The position numbers and the translations under genes were made by a program. Shown here in pieces: positions 6,392 through 14,245 of a stretch of DNA of 22,340 nucleotides (position 1 is the first letter of the stretch; each line of letters begins with the position of its first letter). The notes beneath the pieces are model-generated. The model was not told the DNA's origin and did not search any database. It saw nothing but the letters and a program-made list of their open reading frames with translations. This DNA comes from Actinomycetes bacterium (GTDB taxonomy: Bacteria; Actinomycetota; Thermoleophilia; Solirubrobacterales; Solirubrobacteraceae), in the NCBI GenBank assembly GCA_023404805.1, contig JAEYAL010000091.1:1-22340 (forward strand). Direction: 5' to 3'.

Positions 6392-7576
6392 ATGGCTTCG
6401 TCGCCGAAATGGGTGGCGCCGGCCGGTCCCGACGACGCGGCGCCCAAATTCCCCGGTGAGGCCCTCCCGTTCCCGGAGGGCCGGCTGAACCGCGCCTTCT
6501 TGCACTTCAGCCAGGCGTTCGGCGTGTTCCGGGCGATGTCGATGCCCGAGCGCGAAGAGCTCAACGCCGAGGTCCTGCGGCGCGTCATCACCGTCGGCTA
6601 CACCCTCGGAGCCCTCACCATGGCGGGCGCGGCGTTCTTCGCCGGCGACCAGATCGAGCCCATCTGGGGCGCGTGGGCGATGGCCGCCGCTTTCGCCGTC
6701 CTCGCGCTCGCCGCCGGGTTCGGCAAGCGGCTCCCCCGCCCGGTGATCCGCGTGATGGCGTTCGACGTCACCGTCGTCCTGCTCTGCCTGACGATCGCGG
6801 TCGGCAACGGCCCTGCCTACATCGCGCTCCTGTACTTCGGCTGGCCCGCGCTCACCGCCGCGCATTTCGGTCATCGGACCGACTTCCTGCGCACGCTCGC
6901 GCTGCTGGTCTTCCTCGTGCCCGTCGCGCTGGCCTTCTCGGATGTCCCGATGCCGCTGCTCGCCTACGGCGGCGTGCTGGCCGTCAGCGGCTTCTCGGCG
7001 CTCGTCGTGCGAGCGATCGTCTACCAGGCGATGCAGCTCTTCCACGAGCTCGACCACATCGCGTCGACCGACGGCCTCACCGGGCTGCTCAACCGCCGCG
7101 CGGGCACCGTCGCCTTGGATGAGGCGGTCGCCCGCGCGCACCGCCAGGGCACCGACCTGTCGATCGTGATCTTCGACCTCGACCACTTCAAGCGCATCAA
7201 CGACAGCCTCGGGCACCCCGCTGGCGATGCTGCGCTCAAGCGGTTCGCGGACGTGCTCCTGGAGACCTGTTCCGGGACGGACGTCGCAGCTCGCCTCGGC
7301 GGCGAGGAGTTCCTGGCGATCCTCCTGCGCAGCGACGAGTCCGGCGGCCGCGCCTTCGCGCAGCGCTTCTCGGACGCCCTCGACTTCAAAACCGCCCGCG
7401 ATGCCGCCCCGCTGTCGGTCAGCGCCGGCGTCGCCGCCCTCGACGATGTGCGCCTCGACGCCGACAGCCTGCTCGTCGCCGCCGACCGCGCGCTCTACGC
7501 CGCCAAGCGCAGCGGCCGCCACCAGGTGGTCGCGGCGACCGACGCCGGCGTCATCCCGCTCGGCGCGCCGAGCTAA
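6392..7576 (+). CDS. Membrane-bound GGDEF diguanylate cyclase
   Basis: 394 aa. After a cytoplasmic N-terminus of about 65 residues, six hydrophobic segments follow (for example LGALTMAGAAFFAG, AMAAAFAVLALAAGF, LALLVFLVPVALAF), then a short helix and the GGDEF domain. The substrate-binding region DLDHFKRINDSLGHPAGD and the active-site GGEEF (303-307) are intact, so synthesis of c-di-GMP from GTP is expected. The inhibitory I-site is degenerate: RxxD reads SGTD, so product inhibition through it is probably lost. The open frame extends to 6299, but the -10 box at 6377 and the protein-like sequence support 6392. Its stop overlaps that of the next gene on the other strand. Confidence 0.92.
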   Translation: MASSPKWVAPAGPDDAAPKFPGEALPFPEGRLNRAFLHFSQAFGVFRAMSMPEREELNAEVLRRVITVGYTLGALTMAGAAFFAGDQIEPIWGAWAMAAAFAVLALAAGFGKRLPRPVIRVMAFDVTVVLLCLTIAVGNGPAYIALLYFGWPALTAAHFGHRTDFLRTLALLVFLVPVALAFSDVPMPLLAYGGVLAVSGFSALVVRAIVYQAMQLFHELDHIASTDGLTGLLNRRAGTVALDEAVARAHRQGTDLSIVIFDLDHFKRINDSLGHPAGDAALKRFADVLLETCSGTDVAARLGGEEFLAILLRSDESGGRAFAQRFSDALDFKTARDAAPLSVSAGVAALDDVRLDADSLLVAADRALYAAKRSGRHQVVAATDAGVIPLGAPS

Positions 7577-7887
7577 CCAACGTTGCGATAGCCCGCCACG
7601 TGGCGAGCAACCGCGATCCGGCCCGCCGAGATCACGCTCGACATCGCGAGCACACCCCAGATCGCGAGGATCGCGAGCGCCTGCCGGTCGCTATCGGCCC
7701 AGCCGAACAGCGCGATGAGCAGCAGCGCGGCAGCGGCGAGGTATGGCCGCGCCCGCTCACGTTCGCCAACGATGACGAGTGCCAGTCCGGGGACGACTCC
7801 GCCGCTCCCGATGGCCATCAGGCTCTTCGTCGGAAGATCCGGGACCTGTTCGGCGGTCCGGCGCTCCTGCTCGAACTCGTAGTCCAT
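7573..7887 (-). CDS. Small membrane protein, three TM segments
   Basis: 104 aa, not recognised. An acidic N-terminus (EFEQERRTAEQVPDLP) is followed by three hydrophobic stretches: about 24-41 (AIGSGGVVPGLALVIVG), 49-63 (YLAAAALLLIALFGW) and 70-89 (ALAILAIWGVLAMSSVISAG). It is convergent with the GGDEF gene: the four bases CTAA at 7573-7576 hold TAG for this gene and TAA for the other. No partner suggests a function. Confidence 0.7.
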   Translation of the reverse strand: MDYEFEQERRTAEQVPDLPTKSLMAIGSGGVVPGLALVIVGERERARPYLAAAALLLIALFGWADSDRQALAILAIWGVLAMSSVISAGRIAVARHVAGYRNVG

Positions 7888-7954
7888 GACTGAGAGCTCG
7901 GCGCGTGCGTGCTCAACTGAAGCCAGCGCCCGCGGACCGGACTCCGAAGACCAC

Positions 7955-8001
7955 TCAGGCCCCGCGCCACCCCACGCTCAGAGCGGAGGCGCGGGGCCTG
8001 A
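7955..8001 (-). terminator. Strong hairpin terminator downstream of the rpiR-type gene
   Basis: A perfect 14-bp stem, TCAGGCCCCGCGCC (7955-7968) with GGCGCGGGGCCTGA (7988-8001), encloses a 19-base loop. It starts 43 bp beyond the stop of the regulator gene on the minus strand. It lacks a U-tract, as is common in high-GC actinobacteria. The rest of 7888-8043 holds nothing else. Confidence 0.75.
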
Positions 8002-8043
8002 CGGTGCCGGAGGGCAGAGGACGCGCACCAGGCGCGCCACGGG

Positions 8044-8907
8044 CTACTTGAGGCGGTACGCGCGCACGCGGTCGTCGAAGCCGACCGTGTCGCGGGAGTA
8101 GACGCCGTGGGCGAGACCCTGGAGCAGCGAGAGCAGCGCCGCGTGCGAGCGCACGTAAGCGGGCGAGTCGCTGGAGTAGAAGAGCGTCGTGTTCGCGAGC
8201 TGGGCGACCTCGGAGAGGGTCGCGTCGACGAGGGCGATCGCACGGCCGCGGCGGTGGCGGGCGAGCTTCATCGCGCGGACGACCAGCGGGTGCGGACGGC
8301 CTGCGGAGAGGGCGATCAGGAGGGTGTTCTCGTCGATGCGGGCGAGGCGCTGGAGCGACTCCTGGGACGCGGAGGCGACGACCTCGACGCGAAGGTCGAG
8401 CAGCATCAGCAGGTGGCGCAGGTACGACGCGAAGAACGCCATCTGGTCGGTGCCGACGACGACGATCCGCTCGGCGGTGGCGATCGCCTCGATGGTGCGC
8501 TCGACGTCCTTGCGGGACAGGCGGCGCGCCGTGGTCTCGAGGTTCTGGTGGTCCTGGGCGAGGGCGTCCTCGAAGGGCGAGCGGTCGAGGCCGAAGAGCG
8601 GGCCGGAGCCAGCACCCTCGTCACCTGCGCCGGGCTCGTGGCGGCGGCGGTACTCGTCGCGTGCGGAGCGCTGCAGCTCGGGGTAGCCCTCGAAGCCGAG
8701 CGCCTGGGAGAAGCGCACGACGGTGCTGGAGGAGGTGTTCGCGCGGCGGGCGAGCTCCTCAGCCGTCTGGAACGCGACTTCGTCGAGATGGTCGACGATG
8801 TACTGGGCCACGTCGCGCTGCGAGCGGCTGAACTCGTCGAACCGCGCGAGGATGTAGTCGCAGAGCGACTGCGGCGCCGTGGAGGGGATCGTCATCACTG
8901 AGGTCAT
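8044..8907 (-). CDS. RpiR/MurR-family transcriptional regulator (HTH + SIS)
   Basis: 287 aa. The N-terminal HTH_6 domain (about 1-80) contains SQRDVAQYIVDHLDEVAFQT and NTSSSTVVRFSQALGFEGYP, the family hallmarks. The C-terminal SIS domain (about 125-260) with IVVVGTDQMAFFASYLRHLL and ALSAGRPHPLVVRAMKLARH would sense a sugar phosphate. The ligand is not deducible. The start at 8907 is chosen because GAGGT lies seven bases upstream, inside the longer open frame. The gene lies 89 bp downstream of the phosphoesterase gene on the same strand and may share its transcript; a hairpin terminator follows. Confidence 0.93.
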   Translation of the reverse strand: MTSVMTIPSTAPQSLCDYILARFDEFSRSQRDVAQYIVDHLDEVAFQTAEELARRANTSSSTVVRFSQALGFEGYPELQRSARDEYRRRHEPGAGDEGAGSGPLFGLDRSPFEDALAQDHQNLETTARRLSRKDVERTIEAIATAERIVVVGTDQMAFFASYLRHLLMLLDLRVEVVASASQESLQRLARIDENTLLIALSAGRPHPLVVRAMKLARHRRGRAIALVDATLSEVAQLANTTLFYSSDSPAYVRSHAALLSLLQGLAHGVYSRDTVGFDDRVRAYRLK

Positions 8908-8914
8908 GGGCAGC

Positions 8915-8919
8915 ACCTC
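8915..8919 (-). promoter_or_regulatory. Ribosome binding site of the rpiR-type gene
   Basis: GAGGT on the minus strand, seven bases before the ATG at 8907. It rules out the in-frame GTG at 8916, which lies inside it. Confidence 0.7.
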
Positions 8920-8996
8920 GTTTCGACGATTCCGTCCCCGCTCCTCCTACGCGGATCACAAGTCCGCCGACGGGATTTCGAAGAAGGAGTTCGGCG

Positions 8997-10976
8997 TCAG
9001 AGCTTGACGGTCTTCGTCTGCGAGACCGGCAGCTCGCCCGGCGCGGTGAACGTGATCACCAGCGTGTACTTGCCGGGCTTGATCGGCTTCTTCGACTTGA
9101 TCGAGATCGCGACGGACTTGCCCTTCGCGGTCCCGCTGCCGGTGGCGAGCTCCTTCTTGCCCTTCTTGATCCGCACGCGCACGGCCGTCTTCTTCGACGG
9201 GTTGCTGCTGATGCCGACGGTGACCGTGAACGACTTGCTCGTCTTGCGCTTCGCCTTCAGCGTCGTCTTGCCGACGTTCGTCGTGGGCGTCGGCTGCGGC
9301 GCCGGACCGGGCGACGGCGACGGGCCAGGCGATGGTGTGGCCGGCGTAGGCGCCGGCGGATCGCTGACCGGCGCCGCGATCGGCTTGGTGCCCGGCAGCG
9401 CGCCCGTCTTGGGATCGAGGATCAGCTTGCCGGTGTTGTCGGGCGTTGCGTCGGCGATGTCGAACATCGAGTTCAGCGACTCGGCAGCCGCGTCGGTCGA
9501 GCCGGCGCCGATCCGTCCCAGCGACCAGTTGTCCTCGATGAACTTCAGGAGGGAGGTCTGGTCGTTGGCGGTGTGCTTGACGTAGTTGCTCTTCGCGAAC
9601 GGAGAGATGGCGAGCAGCGGAAGGCGCGGCCCGAAGCCGCAGCGGTCGTTGGCCTGCGTGACGCCGGGGCCGGCTTCGCCGCACTTGCCGGGGCCGTTCA
9701 GCGCGTCCTCCGGCGACGCCGACCAGCGCACGAGCGGCGGGCTCTGGTGGTCGTACCAGCCGTCGGAGTCGTCCCACGCGATGAACACGGCCGTGCTCTC
9801 CCACTGCGGCGAGTTCTGCAGCGCGTTGATCTTCTCGACCAGGAACTGCTGCTCGTCGATCGGATCCGAGTAGCCCGGGTGGCCGTCCTGGTAGTGGCTG
9901 GCCTTCAGGAACGAGACCGCCGGCAGCTTGCCGGCCGCGACCGCGGCGTCGAAGTCGGACTCGTCGTAGTTGTGGTTGGCCTGGTCGGATGACCCGATCT
10001 CCGCGGTCGGCGGCAGGTGCTGCGGGTTGGACGTGGACCGGTAGTACGAGAACGGGTTGTGGTGGGCGTCGTAGTCACCGACCTGCGCCCCAGCGGCGTT
10101 CTTGTGGGCGCTGCCGCAGATCGGCTTGCCGGCCGGGAAGGCCACGCTCGGCGCCTCGCGCGAGGTCGGCTTGAAGCCTCCCTGGAACCAGCCCCACGAC
10201 ACGTTCTTCGTGTTGAGCAGGTCGCCGACGTTCTGGCCGCTCATGGCGTAGAAGCCCGCGCTGGCCGTGCAGGCGTCGTAGCTCGGGTACGGGTACGCGT
10301 TCGAGTACGCGGTGCCGTTGTTGACGTTCCCAGCCTGCGAAGCCATGGGGATGCCCGCCTCGTTCACGACCGTCGCGGTGTTGCCGCTGACGAGCTCGAG
10401 CGCGCCGATCGTCGACGGGCCGAAGCCGGTGCCGTAGTGGTTGTCGCTCATCGCGAAGGTCTTCGCGTAGTTCCAGAGCCCGGTAACGGTGTTGCCGTCG
10501 AGGTAGTCCATGACGCCGGACGCGCCGCAGCCGCCGCCCTGGGTGTTCTCGATGAACTTGTTCATCAGCCCACCGTTGTGGGCGCGCTGCTCAGCCGTGT
10601 AGCCGTGGTTGTTCTGGCAGCCGATCGTCGGGATGACCTGGCTGGGCGCGATCCGCTTCGGGTTGGCGGCGTTCGGGTTCGCGGTGAGCAGCGTCGAGGT
10701 GAGGCCGTTGACCGTCGGCGCCGGGCCGGACGCGGGCGTGAACGGGATCTCGCCGACGGCGTTGACGGCGTTCGGGTAGGTCCCGAAGACGTGGTCGAAC
10801 GACGTGTTCTCCTGGAAGATCACGACGACGTGCTTGATCGGCGTCGTGGTCGCGTTGTCGCCCGGCTCGCTGGCGTCCGCGAAGCTCAGGCCGGCCGCGA
10901 TCGCCGCCGCCGCGACAAGGCCGACGCCGGCGGCGCGGGCCGCCGCGGATTTGGGCAGGCGCAGGGGCTGGGACAT
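8997..10976 (-). CDS. Secreted phospholipase C / acid phosphatase-type phosphoesterase
   Basis: 659 aa. An N-terminal signal or anchor (about 1-36, Arg/Lys then VGLVAAAAIAAGLSFADA) directs export. The catalytic region (about 47-500) opens with KHVVVIFQENTSFDHVFGTY, the E-N-x-S-F-D-H motif of the phosphoesterase family PF04185 that includes bacterial phospholipases C and AcpA-type phosphatases; FIAWDDSDGWYDH carries the second metal-site motif. A Pro/Ser-rich linker (PSPGPSPSPGPAPQPTP) leads to a Lys-rich beta-sandwich-like C-terminus (from about residue 560), probably a wall- or surface-binding module. The open frame reaches 11054, but the signal peptide starts at 10976. Substrate unknown: phospholipid or another phosphate ester. 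Confidence 0.88.
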   Translation of the reverse strand: MSQPLRLPKSAAARAAGVGLVAAAAIAAGLSFADASEPGDNATTTPIKHVVVIFQENTSFDHVFGTYPNAVNAVGEIPFTPASGPAPTVNGLTSTLLTANPNAANPKRIAPSQVIPTIGCQNNHGYTAEQRAHNGGLMNKFIENTQGGGCGASGVMDYLDGNTVTGLWNYAKTFAMSDNHYGTGFGPSTIGALELVSGNTATVVNEAGIPMASQAGNVNNGTAYSNAYPYPSYDACTASAGFYAMSGQNVGDLLNTKNVSWGWFQGGFKPTSREAPSVAFPAGKPICGSAHKNAAGAQVGDYDAHHNPFSYYRSTSNPQHLPPTAEIGSSDQANHNYDESDFDAAVAAGKLPAVSFLKASHYQDGHPGYSDPIDEQQFLVEKINALQNSPQWESTAVFIAWDDSDGWYDHQSPPLVRWSASPEDALNGPGKCGEAGPGVTQANDRCGFGPRLPLLAISPFAKSNYVKHTANDQTSLLKFIEDNWSLGRIGAGSTDAAAESLNSMFDIADATPDNTGKLILDPKTGALPGTKPIAAPVSDPPAPTPATPSPGPSPSPGPAPQPTPTTNVGKTTLKAKRKTSKSFTVTVGISSNPSKKTAVRVRIKKGKKELATGSGTAKGKSVAISIKSKKPIKPGKYTLVITFTAPGELPVSQTKTVKL

Positions 10977-11043
10977 GAAGGCTCGTACGCTCCGTGGGAG
11001 ACCGGTTCGGGGCGCGCGGGCGGTGGGCAGCGCCGGGCGCGAA

Positions 11044-11067
11044 GGCCGGTCCACCCTACCGGCCGGT
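11044..11067. promoter_or_regulatory. Overlapping inverted repeats in the efeO / phosphoesterase divergent gap
   Basis: GGCCGGT-N7-ACCGGCC (11044-11064) overlaps the 10-bp palindrome ACCGGCCGGT (11058-11067), 25 bp before the efeO GTG. It does not resemble the DtxR/IdeR iron box that I know. It could be an operator for either divergent gene, or chance at this GC content. Confidence 0.3.
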
Positions 11068-11092
11068 GCGGCGATCCGCCAGACTGTTGGGC

Positions 11093-12160
11093 GTGCCCGC
11101 GGCGCTTCGCTCCCTTCCTCGCCGCGCGGCGATCCTGGCCGTCGGCTTCGCCGCGCTCATCCTGGGCTTTCTGGCGTTCACGGCGCTCGGGATCGGCGGT
11201 GGCGACGACGCTGGCAGCCCGCCTCCAGCCGCTGCGGCCGACCCGGACGCGTTCGTCATCGATCCGGCCAAGGTGCGCAGCGGTCCGACGGCCGTCCAGC
11301 GCTCAGAGTCGATCGGCCTGCGCGAGAACGGCGGCGCGGGCGATCCGAACGCGCCGGAGCTCAGCGAACGCGTGCCGTTCACCGACGAGGACTACGCGGC
11401 GCCGATCGCCGCGTACCGCCGCTACGCCGCCGGGCACGCGCGGCGGCTCGTGCCGGAGGGCGCGGCGCTTGCGGCCTCGATCGAAGCCGGCGACCGGGCG
11501 AAGGCGAAGGCCGCCTGGCGCGCGCTCTTCGACCGCTACCTGCGGCTCGGCGCCGTCTACGGGGCGTTCGGCGCCCTCGACGACCGGATCGCCGGATCAC
11601 CCGGTGGGCTTCCCCGTGGCGAGCAGGACCCGGACTTCGTCGGCCTGCACCGGATCGAGCGCGGCCTCTGGAACGGCGAGCCCGTCCGCAGCCTGGCGCC
11701 GGCTGCGGCCCGGCTGGAGCGCGACCTCGCGGGTGTCGAGCGGGCCGCCAAGACCGCCGAGATCACGCCGCTCGACTACGCGCTGCGCGCGCACGAGATC
11801 CTCGAGGGCGCCCAGGTCGATTTCCTCACGGGCAACAGCGTGCCGTGGAGCCGCGAGGGCGTCCTGGCCACGGCGAGCTCACTGGAGGCGACCGCCGCCG
11901 TGATCGGCACCCTCCACCCGCTGCTCAAGGGCCAGCAGGCCGACGGCCTCACGCAGGTCGGCATCAGCCGCCTGCGCGCGACGCTGCGCAGCCTGCGCGC
12001 CTCGCACAGCGGCCGCCTCCCCACGCTCGACGGCTTGAGCCGCCGCGAGCGCCAGCAGCTCATCGGGAGCACGGGCTGGCTGCTGGAGCAGCTGCAGAGC
12101 GTCCCGCCGGCGATCGAGACCCGCGACCCCGAGCCTGTCCCGGCCATCACCACGCCATGA
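11093..12160 (+). CDS. efeO: EfeO/EfeM-type iron uptake protein (M75 imelysin domain)
   Basis: 355 aa. An N-terminal membrane anchor or signal (AILAVGFAALILGFLAFTAL) is followed by an M75/imelysin domain with the diagnostic GLHRIERGLW motif (His186, Glu189; H-x-x-E). EfeO-type proteins bind iron outside the cytoplasmic membrane and pass it to the EfeU permease with help from EfeB. This copy has no N-terminal cupredoxin domain, so it is of the shorter EfeM kind. I chose the GTG at 11093, just before the Arg-rich n-region; the frame is open further upstream but not protein-like. Its stop overlaps the efeB start (ATGA). No efeU gene lies next to it. Confidence 0.85.
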   Translation: MPAALRSLPRRAAILAVGFAALILGFLAFTALGIGGGDDAGSPPPAAAADPDAFVIDPAKVRSGPTAVQRSESIGLRENGGAGDPNAPELSERVPFTDEDYAAPIAAYRRYAAGHARRLVPEGAALAASIEAGDRAKAKAAWRALFDRYLRLGAVYGAFGALDDRIAGSPGGLPRGEQDPDFVGLHRIERGLWNGEPVRSLAPAAARLERDLAGVERAAKTAEITPLDYALRAHEILEGAQVDFLTGNSVPWSREGVLATASSLEATAAVIGTLHPLLKGQQADGLTQVGISRLRATLRSLRASHSGRLPTLDGLSRRERQQLIGSTGWLLEQLQSVPPAIETRDPEPVPAITTP

Positions 12161-13398
12161 AACGCCTCGACCGCCGCCGCTTCCTCTCCCGGTCCGCGCT
12201 CGGGCTCGGCGCCGCTGCGGGCGCTGGCGCCGTCGCGGGTGTCGCGCTGAGCCGAGACGACACGGCTGCGGCCGCCGCCGACCCGCTGCGCACCGCCATC
12301 CCCTTCGACGGCGAGCACCAAGCGGGGATCCTCGAGCCGCCGCAGGCGCACGCGGTGTTCGTCGCGCTCGACGCGGTCGCCGCCGACCGCGGCACGCTGG
12401 CGAGCACCCTGCAGGACCTCAGCTACCGCGCCCGCGCGCTGGCGGCTGGCGGCCCGGTCGGCCAGCTCAAACGCGACGAGCCGCCGATCGATTCCGGCGT
12501 CCTCGGCGACGACGTGCTGCCCGACGCGCTCACGGTCACGATCGCGTTCGGCGCGTCGCTGTTCGACGGCCGGTACGGGCTGAGCAGCCGGCGCCCTCAG
12601 CACCTCACCGCGATGCCGCGGTTCGCGGTCGACGAGGCGCTCGATCCTGCCCGCACCGGAGGCGATGTGCTGCTCCAGCTCTGCGCCGGCCACCCCGACA
12701 CCGTCTCGCACGCGCTGCGCGAGATCATGCGGCTCGTGCGCGGTTCGCTGGAGCTGCGCTGGATGACCCACGGCTTCCAGGCGCCCGCCCGCGGGCCGTC
12801 GCCGAACAGCACGCCGCGCAACCTCTTCGCCTTCCGCGATGGGACCGCGAACCCCGACGTCGGCGACCGCGCCGAGATGGACCGGCTCGTCTGGTCGACG
12901 GCCGGCGAGCCAGCCTGGGCGCGGGGCGGCACCTACCAGGTGGTCCGCGCGATCCGGATGCAGGTGGAGTTCTGGGACCGCGTCGGCCTGCGCGAGCAGG
13001 AGACGATGATCGGCCGCCACCGCGCCAGCGGCGCCCCGCTCGGCGGCACCGACGAGTTCCAGGACCCGCGGTACGACCTCGACCCCAACGGCGAGCGGAT
13101 CGCGCTGGACTCCCACATCCGACTCGCCAACCCGCGCACCCCCGGCACCGGCGATGAGCGGATCCTGCGCCGCGGCTACAACTACGACCAGGGATTCGAC
13201 GCAGCCGGCGCCCTCGACCAGGGCCTGCTGTTCGTCGCCTTCAACCAGGATCCTGAGCGGCAGTTCGCGGCGATCCAGCGCCGCCTCGAGGCCGAGCCGA
13301 TGGTCGACTACATCCGGCCCGTCGGCGGCGGCTACTTCTTCGCGCCGCCCGGCACCGGCGGCGGCCGCGGCTGGGTCGGCGACGGGCTCTTCGCCTGA
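12157..13398 (+). CDS. efeB: Tat-exported DyP-type peroxidase
   Basis: 413 aa. The N-terminus KRLDRRRFLSRSALGLGAAA is a twin-arginine signal, so the protein is folded and loaded with haem before export. DyP hallmarks are the FRDGTANP motif (Asp228, the distal catalytic residue in G-x-x-D-G), a proximal haem His about residue 320 in DSHIRLANPR, and Arg in LRRGYNYD. In EfeUOB systems EfeB oxidises ferrous iron or acts on haem at the cell surface. The 4-bp overlap with efeO indicates translational coupling. A weak hairpin follows at 13413-13431. Confidence 0.94.
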   Translation: MKRLDRRRFLSRSALGLGAAAGAGAVAGVALSRDDTAAAAADPLRTAIPFDGEHQAGILEPPQAHAVFVALDAVAADRGTLASTLQDLSYRARALAAGGPVGQLKRDEPPIDSGVLGDDVLPDALTVTIAFGASLFDGRYGLSSRRPQHLTAMPRFAVDEALDPARTGGDVLLQLCAGHPDTVSHALREIMRLVRGSLELRWMTHGFQAPARGPSPNSTPRNLFAFRDGTANPDVGDRAEMDRLVWSTAGEPAWARGGTYQVVRAIRMQVEFWDRVGLREQETMIGRHRASGAPLGGTDEFQDPRYDLDPNGERIALDSHIRLANPRTPGTGDERILRRGYNYDQGFDAAGALDQGLLFVAFNQDPERQFAAIQRRLEAEPMVDYIRPVGGGYFFAPPGTGGGRGWVGDGLFA

Positions 13399-13412
13399 GC
13401 GAGCATGCCGCG

Positions 13413-13431
13413 GCAGCGCCTCCGCCGCTGC
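13413..13431 (+). terminator. Weak hairpin after efeB
   Basis: GCAGCG and CGCTGC, a 6-bp stem with a 7-base loop, start 15 bp after the efeB stop and lie 24 bp before the tRNA. No T-tract. It may separate the efe transcript from the tRNA. Confidence 0.3.
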
Positions 13432-13454
13432 GCTCCGCGATACTCCGGCGCTCC

Positions 13455-13526
13455 GGGCCGATAGCTCAGCGGTAGAGCAGCGGGCTCATAACCCGACAGG
13501 CGCTGGTTCGAATCCAGCTCGGCCCA
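13455..13526 (+). tRNA. tRNA with CAT anticodon (Met elongator or Ile2)
   Basis: A full cloverleaf of 72 nt without an encoded CCA. The acceptor GGGCCGA pairs with TCGGCCC, discriminator A. The D-stem is GCTC/GAGC, the anticodon loop CTCATAA has CAT at 13487-13489, and the T-arm is GCTGG-TTCGAAT-CCAGC. The paired G1-C72 and the C11-G24 pair argue against the initiator tRNA, although the anticodon stem has the GGG/CCC run typical of initiators. G27 opposes A43, a mismatch. A CAT anticodon could also be the lysidine-modified Ile tRNA; sequence alone does not settle it. Confidence 0.95.
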
Positions 13527-13632
13527 TGGAGCACCGGCTCTGTACCGGATCGCCGGAGCCCGCCGCAGGTCCGGACCCCCGGGACGGCGCCCGCGCGAAG
13601 CTGGCGCGCACTAGTCCGACCTCCGGTGTTTT

Positions 13633-13650
13633 CCGGCCCGTTCGGGCCGG
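13633..13650 (+). terminator. Hairpin downstream of the tRNA
   Basis: CCGGCCC and GGGCCGG form a perfect 7-bp stem around GTTC, about 107 bp past the tRNA. TTTT precedes it, so on the minus strand the stem is followed by AAAA and not by a U-tract. The remaining part of 13527-13720 holds no gene that I can support. Confidence 0.4.
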
Positions 13651-13720
13651 TCAGGCACGTTCGTCCGCGGTCGTCCGCCAAGTTGCCCACCGACGCCGCA
13701 ATCGCGACTACGGTCGGGTC

Positions 13721-14242
13721 ATGAAACACGGCGACTCGTACGACACGTTCTCGGGCACCGCACTGACGTATGGCGACGGCACCCGCCGCTATCGCGCGCT
13801 CCGCGTCGACCGCACCGACCTCGCGAGCCGACACCCCGGCGCGCGCGCCGTGCGGACGGGCAACGGCAGCGTCGACCTCAGCAGCTACAACGGAGCCGAC
13901 GAGCTCCGCGTGGCCGAGGTGCTCAGCCGGCCCGACCTCGTCGAACACCAGGTGTTCGTGATCGAGGTCGAGGACGAGGCCGAGTTCATCGCCTTCGCCG
14001 AACGCGGCAAGGTCGTCGTCTATCCGCTTGAGGACGCGTCGCTGGAACTCACCGACTGGGGCGACCCGAACCACCGCGAGCACATCCAGGACCTGCTCGA
14101 CGCGATCCCGTTCGAGTCGGAGCTGCACGACGGGCACGATGGCGACGCCCAGCGCCGCACGGCGGCGGACCGCGAGCAGTCCGGCAAGCACGCCCATCAG
14201 CCTGCGCGCCGCCAGCGCGTCGGCGGCCGCTGGGTCGGTTGA
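13721..14242 (+). CDS. Orphan acidic protein
   Basis: 173 aa, unrecognised. The region of about 1-135 is a compact acidic domain with probable strands (HQVFVIEVEDEAEFIAFAE, KVVVYPLEDASLELTDWGD); the last 35 residues are hydrophilic, rich in His, Arg and Asp, and probably disordered. No signal peptide or membrane segment. The start is placed at ATG 13721, with TACGGT ending six bases before it (possible leaderless promoter); the open frame upstream runs through the tRNA and is not coding. It is convergent with the GHL15-like gene with a 3-bp gap. Confidence 0.7.
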   Translation: MKHGDSYDTFSGTALTYGDGTRRYRALRVDRTDLASRHPGARAVRTGNGSVDLSSYNGADELRVAEVLSRPDLVEHQVFVIEVEDEAEFIAFAERGKVVVYPLEDASLELTDWGDPNHREHIQDLLDAIPFESELHDGHDGDAQRRTAADREQSGKHAHQPARRQRVGGRWVG

Positions 14243-14245
14243 GCC

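Noticed and set aside
10017..11903. 628-residue plus-strand open frame opposite the phosphoesterase gene
   Set aside because: Shadow frame: antisense to a recognisable gene and low-complexity Arg/Val/Ala content.
13154..13720. Upstream extension of the 13721 gene through efeB and the tRNA
   Set aside because: It overlaps efeB in another frame and the tRNA; protein-like sequence begins only at 13721.
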